DNA of 64,000 bases, taken from contig JANWVR010000057.1 in the NCBI GenBank assembly GCA_025056735.1, positions 1 through 64,000 of the forward strand, in the 5' to 3' direction. Below, in pieces: positions 34,106 to 41,711 of this stretch. This DNA comes from Saprospiraceae bacterium (GTDB lineage Bacteria > Bacteroidota > Bacteroidia > Chitinophagales > Saprospiraceae). The notes beneath the pieces are model-generated. The model searched no databases. It saw only the letters and a program-made list of their open reading frames with translations, and had not been told where the DNA came from. The first letter of the stretch is position 1, and each line of letters opens with the position of its first letter. The translations under genes were made by a program, and so were the position numbers.

Positions 34106-35131
34106 TTACTCCATAGGCAGCACTTTTGGCGCAAAGCCGTTCTTGGCTGCCTCTAAGAATTGTGCCGCGGTTTCCTGGATGGTTTGTTCTATTGGTCGGT
34201 AGGCAAATCCGCCGACAGAGAGCGATTTAGCGTTGCTGTAGGAGAAGCGGCCCATCGAGGCGCGAGCGCTGTCGCGGGTGAGGAGTGGGTCGGCGCCTAA
34301 GAGCTGGGATTTGAGCCATTCGAGGCGCCAGCCGATTTCAGCCAGGAATGGGGTTACTTTGATAAAGGGCCGTCGGACGCCTAAGGCGTCAGCGATTTGG
34401 AAGAACAGGTCGCGGAAGAGCATATCCTGAGCGCTGAGGATGTAGCGCTCGCTCTGGATGCCGCGTTCCAGCAACAGGACGATGAACTGCGCTACATCGC
34501 GTACATCTACAAAGCCGTTTTGGCCCATGGGGTAAAGTTTCATGCCTCGATAGATTTGCTGGAAGATGCGTCCTGTGCCCACATTCCAGAAGCCGCTGCC
34601 CAACACCATAGCAGGGCTAACGATGGCAATGGGCAGCCCTTCGGCGTGTGCGCGCCAGACTTCCTGTTCGGAGAGGTACTTGCTGATGGCATAACGTGTA
34701 TTAGTGGGGCTATCCACCCAGGCGCAGGTTTCGTCGAGCTGGGGCCGATTGGGCGCGCGCCCTAAGGCGGCAATGCTGCTGACGTGCACGAAGTGGCGCA
34801 CGCCGGCGTCGAGCGCAAAGTTAACCATGTTGGCCGTGCCTTCTACGTTGACGCGCATCATGCGGCGCTCATCGGAGGAGCGGAACGACACTACCGCCGC
34901 GCAGTGGCACACGTGCGTAACGCCCTGGAACGCTTCCTCTAAGGCAAACAGGTCGGTAACGTCGCCTTCTACCCATTCGACCTGGTCGGCGACGTCGCGC
35001 ACCAGATCGAGCGGGCTGGTGCGGCGGCGCAGGGCGCGCACGGCATAGCCGCGCTTCAGGAGCAGGCGGAGGGTATAGGCGCCAATGAAACCGGTGGCGC
35101 CGGTTATCAGGACTTTGCGGTCGGTTGTCAT
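34106..35131 (-). CDS. NAD-dependent epimerase/dehydratase (extended SDR)
   Basis: This 341-residue extended short-chain dehydrogenase has the Rossmann motif ITGATGFIGAYTLRLL, DVTD after the first half, a catalytic Ser region VHVSSIAALG, and YAISKYLSE with the YxxxK pair. It resembles dihydroflavonol-4-reductase-like and sugar-epimerase-like SDRs; the substrate is unknown. The start at 35131 overlaps the stop of the cytochrome c gene in an ATGA arrangement, so the two are likely translationally coupled. Its 3' part is partly duplicated as a relic at 31.8-31.9 kb. Confidence 0.87.
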   Translation of the reverse strand: MTTDRKVLITGATGFIGAYTLRLLLKRGYAVRALRRRTSPLDLVRDVADQVEWVEGDVTDLFALEEAFQGVTHVCHCAAVVSFRSSDERRMMRVNVEGTANMVNFALDAGVRHFVHVSSIAALGRAPNRPQLDETCAWVDSPTNTRYAISKYLSEQEVWRAHAEGLPIAIVSPAMVLGSGFWNVGTGRIFQQIYRGMKLYPMGQNGFVDVRDVAQFIVLLLERGIQSERYILSAQDMLFRDLFFQIADALGVRRPFIKVTPFLAEIGWRLEWLKSQLLGADPLLTRDSARASMGRFSYSNAKSLSVGGFAYRPIEQTIQETAAQFLEAAKNGFAPKVLPME

Positions 35132-35463
35132 TTCCGAAACGTTTCGATGTATTGAGCCAGGGATAAGATTTCTTCTTCCGTTAACACGGCCCCGAAGGGC
35201 GGCATGGTATTTTTGCCCATAGCGATCTGATGGATGCGCTCTTCTAATGAGAGGACCGACCGGGAGAGATCGGCAGCGCCATTGAGGGCCAAAGTTCCAT
35301 CGGCGCCATGACATAATACGCAATGCTGGCGGTAGAGGGTTTTTGCATCCGGCGGCTCATTTTGGCGTGTTGGCGCCTCGGCGCCACACGAGGCCAGCAG
35401 ACGTGCAAAGGCAAACGCAGCTGCCGCTACAATATAAGTTCTTGGTTTGCAGCCTTTTTTCAT
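35128..35463 (-). CDS. single-heme cytochrome c, lipoprotein
   Basis: This 111-residue protein has a signal peptide with lipobox LLASC, so it is probably membrane-anchored outside the cytoplasm, and one c-type heme site CVLCH with a likely Met ligand in NTMPPFG. It is an electron carrier. Its stop overlaps the epimerase start by four bases. The start is only 23 bases from the start of the divergent dehydrogenase gene, so both promoters must overlap or lie within coding sequence. Confidence 0.9.
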   Translation of the reverse strand: MKKGCKPRTYIVAAAAFAFARLLASCGAEAPTRQNEPPDAKTLYRQHCVLCHGADGTLALNGAADLSRSVLSLEERIHQIAMGKNTMPPFGAVLTEEEILSLAQYIETFRK

Positions 35464-35486
35464 GTGTATGCTATAGTGATTTTGAT

Positions 35487-36485
35487 ATGAAGATTGCCTT
35501 CTTTTCGACGCGCTCCTACGACCGGGAGTATTTTGACCGGGCCAACGAACAGGCTCGACATCATCTTTGGTATACTGAAGCGCTGCTTCGCGAGGAGACG
35601 GCTTCGCTGGCGCAGGGCTACGAAGCGGTGTGTCTTTTTGTGAACGACCGCGTAACGGCGGCGGTGGCTGAAAAGTTGGCAGCAGCAGGCGTCCGGCTGA
35701 TTGCGCTGCGCTGTGCGGGCTATAATCAGGTGGATTTGGCGGCTACCGATCGGCACGGTCTGACGGTCGTGCGCGTGCCGGCCTATTCGCCGCATGCGGT
35801 AGCCGAACACACCGTGGCACTCATTCTGGCGCTCAACCGAAAGACGCACCGCGCTTACAACCGCGTACGCGAAGGCAACTTCGCGTTGGAGAACCTGATG
35901 GGTTTCGACCTGTACGGCAAGACCGTCGGCGTGGTGGGCACGGGCAAGATTGGCAAGGTGTTCGCCCAGATCATGATGGGCTTCGGCTGCCGGGTGTTGG
36001 GTTACGACCCGTTCCCAGATGCTGAACTGACTGCTGCAGGAGTGGATTACGTTTCGTTGGAAGATCTACTGAAGCGCTCGGACATCGTCTCGCTGCACTG
36101 CCCGCTGACCGAGACGACATATCGCCTCATCAACGCCGATAACCTTCACCTGATGCGCCGGGGCGCCATGCTCATCAATACCGGCCGCGGTGCGCTGATT
36201 GACACTCAGGCCGTTGTTCAGGCGCTCAAGAGTGGGCATTTGGGCTATCTGGGCTTAGACGTCTATGAGCAGGAGGAAGGGCTTTTTTTCTACGACTTTT
36301 CGCACGAAATCATCCAGGACGACCTGATTGCCCGCCTGATGACGTTTCCCAACGTGCTCATCACCTCTCACCAGGCTTTTTTCACCCATGAGGCCATGAC
36401 GGAAATTGCCCACACGACGCTGCAAAACGTTACAGCCTTTGAACAAGGGCTGCCGCTGGAAAATGTAGTGCGCCGCGGCACGTAA
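35487..36485 (+). CDS. ldhA: D-2-hydroxyacid dehydrogenase (D-lactate dehydrogenase-like)
   Basis: This NAD-dependent enzyme of 332 residues interconverts D-lactate and pyruvate or a related pair. It has the N-terminal KIAFFSTRSYDREYF typical of fermentative LdhA, the Rossmann motif VVGTGKIGKVFAQI, the catalytic arginine in INTGRGALID, and the C-terminal histidine in ITSHQAFFTHEAM. The start at 35487 is taken because the upstream extension to 35343 would be antisense to the cytochrome gene. It converges on pdxA with two bases between the stop codons. Confidence 0.9.
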   Translation: MKIAFFSTRSYDREYFDRANEQARHHLWYTEALLREETASLAQGYEAVCLFVNDRVTAAVAEKLAAAGVRLIALRCAGYNQVDLAATDRHGLTVVRVPAYSPHAVAEHTVALILALNRKTHRAYNRVREGNFALENLMGFDLYGKTVGVVGTGKIGKVFAQIMMGFGCRVLGYDPFPDAELTAAGVDYVSLEDLLKRSDIVSLHCPLTETTYRLINADNLHLMRRGAMLINTGRGALIDTQAVVQALKSGHLGYLGLDVYEQEEGLFFYDFSHEIIQDDLIARLMTFPNVLITSHQAFFTHEAMTEIAHTTLQNVTAFEQGLPLENVVRRGT

Positions 36486-36487
36486 TT

Positions 36488-37585
36488 TTATTCCTCCGGG
36501 ACTTCCACGATTTCTTCATCCTCGCCGGTTTCGCTCACTAAGGCCTTCCGTTTTGAGATTTCCAACGAGTTAGCGCGCATTTCGATGTATTCGTTGCGGT
36601 TGCGCGCGATGTCGGCAGCCAGATAGAGCGCCCGGATGAAGGAGGTTTCGTCGGCTTCGCCTTTGCCAGCGATGTCGTAGGCGGTACCGTGGTCGGGCGA
36701 AGTGCGCACGGCGGATAGCCCTGCGGTGTAGTTGACACCCTCGCCGAAGCCCAGCGTTTTGAAGGGCGCCAGGCCCTGGTCGTGGTACATGGCCAGAATG
36801 GCGTCGAACTTGCGGAACATGCCCGAGCCAAAAAAGCCGTCGGCAGGGAAGGGCCCATAGGCCAGCGCGCCGCTTTCTTTTGCCTGTTCGATGGCAGGGC
36901 GAATGATGGTTTCCTCTTCCTGGCCGATGGCGCCTTCGTCGCCCGCGTGCGGGTTGAGGCCCAGCACGGCGATGGTGGGTTTGTTGATGCCGAAATCCAC
37001 CTTTAGCGTTTCGGAAAGGATTAAAATTTTCTTGAGCACTTTCTGGGTGGTGATGGCGTCGGGTACTTCACGCAGAGGAAGATGGCCGGTAACTAAGCCC
37101 ACGCGCAGGTCATCGGAGATTAACAGCATGAGGGACTCTTTGCTTCCCAGCGCTTCAGTGAGGTACTCGGTGTGTCCTACGAAAGGGAAGCCCGCCATTT
37201 GCATGGCTTTTTTGTGAATAGGGGCGGTTACTAAGGCCTCTATGCTGCCCGCTTTCAGGTCGCTGACGGCGCGCTCTAAGGCTAAGTACGCGCATTTGCC
37301 GCTGACCTCGGTGGGCTTGCCCAGTGTAATGTTGACGTTGTCCGTCCAGCAATTGATGATGTTGATACGGCCCGGCTGCGCTTCTTCAGGCGTGCTAATG
37401 GAGAAGAACTGGATGTTTTCTGGGGTGATGATGTTCTTGTGGTAAGCGACGACCTTGGTGCTGCCGTAGATGACTAAGCGGAATTGCTGGCCGGCTTTTT
37501 TGACTAAAAGAGCCTTTAAAACGGTTTCCAGGCCGATGCCGTTGATGTCGCCGCAGGTGATTCCGATGGTTATGCCGTTGTTCAT
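36488..37585 (-). CDS. pdxA: 4-hydroxythreonine-4-phosphate dehydrogenase
   Basis: PdxA carries out the oxidation before ring closure in vitamin B6 synthesis. The 365-residue protein shows GITCGDINGIGLETVLK, the metal-binding GHTEYLTEAL, LNPHAGDEGAIGQEEETI, YHDQGLAPFK and the C-terminal TSPDHGTAYDIAGKGEAD. A short acidic tail follows the normal end. It lies 75 bases downstream of the aminopeptidase start side only by position; no shared function is evident. Confidence 0.95.
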   Translation of the reverse strand: MNNGITIGITCGDINGIGLETVLKALLVKKAGQQFRLVIYGSTKVVAYHKNIITPENIQFFSISTPEEAQPGRINIINCWTDNVNITLGKPTEVSGKCAYLALERAVSDLKAGSIEALVTAPIHKKAMQMAGFPFVGHTEYLTEALGSKESLMLLISDDLRVGLVTGHLPLREVPDAITTQKVLKKILILSETLKVDFGINKPTIAVLGLNPHAGDEGAIGQEEETIIRPAIEQAKESGALAYGPFPADGFFGSGMFRKFDAILAMYHDQGLAPFKTLGFGEGVNYTAGLSAVRTSPDHGTAYDIAGKGEADETSFIRALYLAADIARNRNEYIEMRANSLEISKRKALVSETGEDEEIVEVPEE

Positions 37586-37660
37586 GTTTGTGAGAGAGCC
37601 GGTGAAGGACAGGCGTCTGCGGAGCGGCGCGCAGGCGCAGGCGAGCGCGAGTGGGCAGTT

Positions 37661-39103
37661 TTAGCGCCGATAATTTCGGAGGAAATCAAACAGCAGGCGC
37701 ACACCCACTCCCGTACCGTCTTTGGGACGGTAGCCGCTTGGGGCGCGAAGGTACGCCGGGCCGGCGATGTCTAAATGCAACCACGGGTAATCAGTGAAGT
37801 ATTCTAAGAATTTTCCGGCGGTAATCATGCCGGCTGGGCCGTGACCCATGTTTTTGAGGTCGGCGATGCTGCTTTTGAGGTCTTCGCCGTATTCGTCCCA
37901 GAGGGGGAGTTCCACTAAGCGTTCGTAAGTGCGCATGCCGCTGGCCTCTAAAGCGCGCTTGGTGGCAGCATCGGCTGTGCCCATGTAGCAGATGGCGTGG
38001 CTACCCAGCGCGCGCACAGCAGCGCCGGTGAGGGTAGCTAAGTCGAGCGCCAGTTCGGGTTGGTAGCGTTTGGCATAGTGGAGGGCATCGGCTAAGATGA
38101 GGCGGCCTTCGGCGTCGGTGTTGGTTACCTCCACTGTGGCGCCGGAGTGCATGCGAATGACGTCGCCGGGCATGAGCGAGCGGCTGCCTACTTTGTTGTC
38201 GGTGATGGGCAGCAGGCCGACGATATGCACAGGGAGTTGCGTTTGGGCCACTGCGCAAAAAGCGCCTATGACGGCTGCCGCGCCGGCCATATCGCATTTC
38301 ATGCTTTCCATGGCTTCGGGCGTTTTCAGGCTGAGGCCACCGGTATCATAAACGACGCCTTTACCTACCAGCACTACCGGGCGTTCGTTGCGCGGAGCCG
38401 AGGGCTTCCACTCTAAAATACAAAACTGCGGCGGCATGTCGCTGGCCTGACTGACGGCAAGCAGACCGCCCATACCTAAGGTGCGAATTTCGTCGGCACC
38501 CAACACTTGAATAGAAAAGCCATAGCGCTCTGCCGCAGCACGCGTTGCCTCTACTAAGCGTAGCGTATCTAAGTGTGAATGCGGCTCGTTGACCAAGTCG
38601 CGCGTCAGGAAAACCGCCTCAACCAGCGCATTCAGCTCTTCTACGGCGCCCGTAGGAGCGGCATCGCAAACCCACTGAACGCGCAGGTCGGCAGCTGCCT
38701 TTTTCTCTGGAGTCGAGTAATGACGGGTGAACTGGTAGGCGCTCAGCAACAGCCCTTCCAGAAAGGCCAGTGTGGTAGGGTGCGGGCAATAGCTCTGCAC
38801 GGCTACCGACTCGGCTTTGTAGTGTCGGATATCGCGCAGCAGCTGGCTGGCGGCCTGGCGGGTTTTTTCTAAGTGCACGGCATTGTCGGCGACAGCATCG
38901 TCGAGCAGGCATACGAACACTAAGCGTTCAGCCTGCGGAAAGCAGCAGGCGTTGATGCCTTTTTCTACGGCCCGTTGAAGAAAGAGGCGCTCGCCTGGAG
39001 TCAGGGCAGCCAATAGCAGTTCGTAGTCGGAGCGGAAGGCGAGCAGGATGACATTTTCATGAGCAGGGCAGTCGGCTGCAGAGATCAGGTGTAAGTATGG
39101 CAC
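37661..39103 (-). CDS. leucyl aminopeptidase, M17 family
   Basis: This 480-residue cytosolic peptidase has the two-metal M17 signatures: VLVGKGVVYDTGGLSLK, MKCDMAGAAAVIG and NTDAEGRLILADAL. The N-terminal domain (about 1-160) is divergent as usual. Zn or Mn ligands can be assigned to the Lys and Asp residues of these motifs by family knowledge. It has a promoter box about 100 bases upstream and precedes pdxA on the same strand. Confidence 0.93.
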   Translation of the reverse strand: MPYLHLISAADCPAHENVILLAFRSDYELLLAALTPGERLFLQRAVEKGINACCFPQAERLVFVCLLDDAVADNAVHLEKTRQAASQLLRDIRHYKAESVAVQSYCPHPTTLAFLEGLLLSAYQFTRHYSTPEKKAAADLRVQWVCDAAPTGAVEELNALVEAVFLTRDLVNEPHSHLDTLRLVEATRAAAERYGFSIQVLGADEIRTLGMGGLLAVSQASDMPPQFCILEWKPSAPRNERPVVLVGKGVVYDTGGLSLKTPEAMESMKCDMAGAAAVIGAFCAVAQTQLPVHIVGLLPITDNKVGSRSLMPGDVIRMHSGATVEVTNTDAEGRLILADALHYAKRYQPELALDLATLTGAAVRALGSHAICYMGTADAATKRALEASGMRTYERLVELPLWDEYGEDLKSSIADLKNMGHGPAGMITAGKFLEYFTDYPWLHLDIAGPAYLRAPSGYRPKDGTGVGVRLLFDFLRNYRR

Positions 39104-39201
39104 AAATCAACAGTCGGTTGGGTACCAAAGGCGGTACGGTTCAAAGCCTGGTTGGGAAAACAGGAGGGATGATGAGCGACCCTGATAGGTCAAAAGCGGT
39201 G

Positions 39202-39209
39202 CAAAGGTA
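39202..39209 (-). promoter_or_regulatory. -7 promoter box (TACCTTTG) of the aminopeptidase gene
   Basis: An exact TAnnTTTG match on the minus strand, giving a leader of about 95 bases. Confidence 0.5.
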
Positions 39210-39263
39210 GCCGTGATGGCTGCATTGCACCCTAAAAACAGCAAATAGAGGGCCAAATTGGCG

Positions 39264-41648
39264 TCAGGTAACTATGGGGCCCTCTACAAAGTACATATCT
39301 ACTAAGCCCTTGTTGTGCACGGCTTTTTTGCCGCGGTAAGCGCAGCGGAAGCGATGGCGTATGGCTTCGTAGGTGGCTCCAGAGATGTTGATGCGCCCGG
39401 GCTCGCCCAGCATTTCGAGGCGCGAGGCGAGGTTGACAGCATCGCCCCAGATATCGTAGGCGAATTTGTTTTTGCCGATGACACCGGCGATGACCGGGCC
39501 GGTATGGATGCCGACGCGCATTTCGCGGAAAATGGCCTTAGGGTTGGTCTGGTTGCGGTGCTCGAGCCAGGCCATCATCTCTAAAGCGGCGCTAACGGCA
39601 TCTAAGGGGTGTGTATCGTTGGGCACGGGCAGGCCACCGGCGCACATGTAAGCGTCGCCGATGGTTTTGATTTTCTCCAGACCATAGCGTTCGCAGATTT
39701 CATCGAAGCCCAGAAAACACTCGTCCAGCTCGTCAATGAGCTGCTCGGGCGTCAGTTTTTCCGATAGGCTGGTGAAGTTTAGAAAGTCAGTAAACACGAC
39801 AGTAGCGCTAGGATACAGGCGCGGGGTAGCATAGCCCTGGGTGCGCAGTTCGTGGGCCACTTCGGCGGGCAAGATATTGAGCAGCAGCTGGTCGCTTTTG
39901 TGGCGTTCTTCCTCGATTTGCGCTTTTTGGCGTTCGATTTCGCGGTTTTGGGCGCTCAGGCGTCGGCTGGCCTGACGCGCCAGAAACCAGCCTATGGTCA
40001 GGAGGCCCAGAAGCAAAAGCCCAAAGCCGCCTACGGTATAGACGAAGCGCCGGAAGGAGGCCTGTTCGCGCTGCTGGAAGACCTGGTCTAAGCGCATCTG
40101 CTCGACACGGGCACTGTCGGCCTGCCGCTGGGCCAAGGCAATTTGTTCCTGTTGCTTGAGCAGGGCGATGGTGCGCTCTTTCTTTTCGGCATCTAAGCGC
40201 TGGGCCGCCAGTTGCAGTTCGCTGCGGGCCTTGAGGGCCAGCAGGGTCTGCTCGCGCAGGCGGACGCGGTCGGTTTCGCGTTGGGCCAGCAGGAGTTCGA
40301 CTTCTTTTTCTTGGCGCTGGCGTTCCAGTTCGAGGTTTTCGTTTTGCAGGCGCAGGCGATCTTGTTCGTAGCGGGCGTTTTGGAGTTCGAGTTCGCGGAT
40401 GTTCTGGCGGATAAGCAGGTACTTGATCTGGTTTTCGGCGGCGTTGAGCAGCGAGCGCTGCTGTTCTAAACGCTGTTGGCGCTCTTGTTCCTGCCGGCGC
40501 AATTCGTCGTTGAGCCGCAGGTATTCTCGGTAGGCGTGATAGGCCTTTTCGTATTCGTAGAGCTGGTAGTAGATGTCGGCGGCGGTGCGGTAGGTTTTGG
40601 CCAGCAGGTCGGGCTGTTGGGTAGCTTCGGCCAATTGCATGGCCTCAGTGTTGTGCTCCAAGGCGTGTTGCGCGTCGCGGTTGCTCAGGTAGATGCTGGC
40701 GATGAGGTGCTTGAGGGGGGCCAGAGCGCTGCGATTGCCTTGTTGTTCCAGCAAACGGCCGGCTTTGTGCAGGTATTCGATGCCGGCGCCCGTCTGCCCG
40801 GTGTTGTGCAGAGCAACTCCCATGTTTGCATAAACTACGCTCAGGTGGTCGCAGTCAATCCACTGGCATTGGAGTTCAGCTTTTCGGAAATAGTTCAGCG
40901 CGCGAGGATAATCGTTGAGCAGGGCATATTGCTTGCCTACGTTGTTGTACATGACAGCCCGAACAGCCGGGCTGCCATGCCGTTCTAAGATGTCTTCGAT
41001 AGCCAGATAGTAGAACAGCCCCTTGCTTAGGTTCCCTTCGCTGTTATAGGCAGTGGCCAATTTTTGATAGACCTGGATGAGTTCTGGATGCTTTCCGGCG
41101 CTTTTGTACTGGCTGATAAGGCTTTTGTAGGCGACTTCGGCGCTGTCGTATTGCATGCCCAGCAGGAAAGCGTCACCGATTTTTTCTACCAGCATTTCGT
41201 TGGCGGGTGACAGCTGGAGGGCCTGGCGATAGTAACGGCGGGCGTTGGGATAGTCTTTTTCCCGAAAGAAGAGGTCGCCAATGCCGGTATACACCTCGCG
41301 CAGGACGGCTCGGTCAGATACCGGTGGCGGTGTTCGCTCCGTGGGCGTGAGTTTTTCTTCGGCCTCCAGAAAGAACTGAAGTGCTTCTTCAGGGCGTCCG
41401 TTTTGGGCGCGCACCTGGGCCATAATCAGATAGGCGCGGGCTATGCCGCCGTCGTAGCGCAGGTCACGGGCAATGGACAGGGCCAAATCGGCCAGCTGGT
41501 AGCGTTCAGCGTCGGAACGAGCGGCGCGCGCGCGATCGAGCAGCTCTTCCACCTGTGCAACAGAGTATTCCAGGTCGTCCAGCACCTGCGCCGATAGAGA
41601 GGGCAGCCATAGGGTCAGCAACAGGAGAAAGAAGGCAAAAGACCGCAT
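39264..41648 (-). CDS. TPR sensor with class III adenylate cyclase domain
   Basis: This 794-residue membrane protein has a signal peptide (about 1-20), eight or so TPR-like helical repeats (about 30-370), a long coiled coil rich in Gln, Glu, Arg and Leu (about 380-530), one membrane helix (about 540-562), a short linker helix, and a C-terminal class III cyclase domain (about 600-785). Metal-binding Asp residues are in VVFTDFLNFT and KTIGDAYM. The purine-selecting positions KIKTIGD and YDIWGDAVNLASR match adenylate rather than guanylate cyclases. It likely senses an external partner through the TPRs and makes cAMP. A promoter box lies 20 bases upstream. Confidence 0.9.
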   Translation of the reverse strand: MRSFAFFLLLLTLWLPSLSAQVLDDLEYSVAQVEELLDRARAARSDAERYQLADLALSIARDLRYDGGIARAYLIMAQVRAQNGRPEEALQFFLEAEEKLTPTERTPPPVSDRAVLREVYTGIGDLFFREKDYPNARRYYRQALQLSPANEMLVEKIGDAFLLGMQYDSAEVAYKSLISQYKSAGKHPELIQVYQKLATAYNSEGNLSKGLFYYLAIEDILERHGSPAVRAVMYNNVGKQYALLNDYPRALNYFRKAELQCQWIDCDHLSVVYANMGVALHNTGQTGAGIEYLHKAGRLLEQQGNRSALAPLKHLIASIYLSNRDAQHALEHNTEAMQLAEATQQPDLLAKTYRTAADIYYQLYEYEKAYHAYREYLRLNDELRRQEQERQQRLEQQRSLLNAAENQIKYLLIRQNIRELELQNARYEQDRLRLQNENLELERQRQEKEVELLLAQRETDRVRLREQTLLALKARSELQLAAQRLDAEKKERTIALLKQQEQIALAQRQADSARVEQMRLDQVFQQREQASFRRFVYTVGGFGLLLLGLLTIGWFLARQASRRLSAQNREIERQKAQIEEERHKSDQLLLNILPAEVAHELRTQGYATPRLYPSATVVFTDFLNFTSLSEKLTPEQLIDELDECFLGFDEICERYGLEKIKTIGDAYMCAGGLPVPNDTHPLDAVSAALEMMAWLEHRNQTNPKAIFREMRVGIHTGPVIAGVIGKNKFAYDIWGDAVNLASRLEMLGEPGRINISGATYEAIRHRFRCAYRGKKAVHNKGLVDMYFVEGPIVT

Positions 41649-41667
41649 ACATGAAACGCTCAGCCAA

Positions 41668-41675
41668 CAAAGGTA
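41668..41675 (-). promoter_or_regulatory. -7 promoter box (TACCTTTG) of the TPR-cyclase gene
   Basis: An exact TAnnTTTG match on the minus strand, leaving a leader of about 13 bases. Confidence 0.55.
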
Positions 41676-41711
41676 CGCTCCTGGCAGGTTGCGCCAAGTC
41701 GGGGCGAAGCT

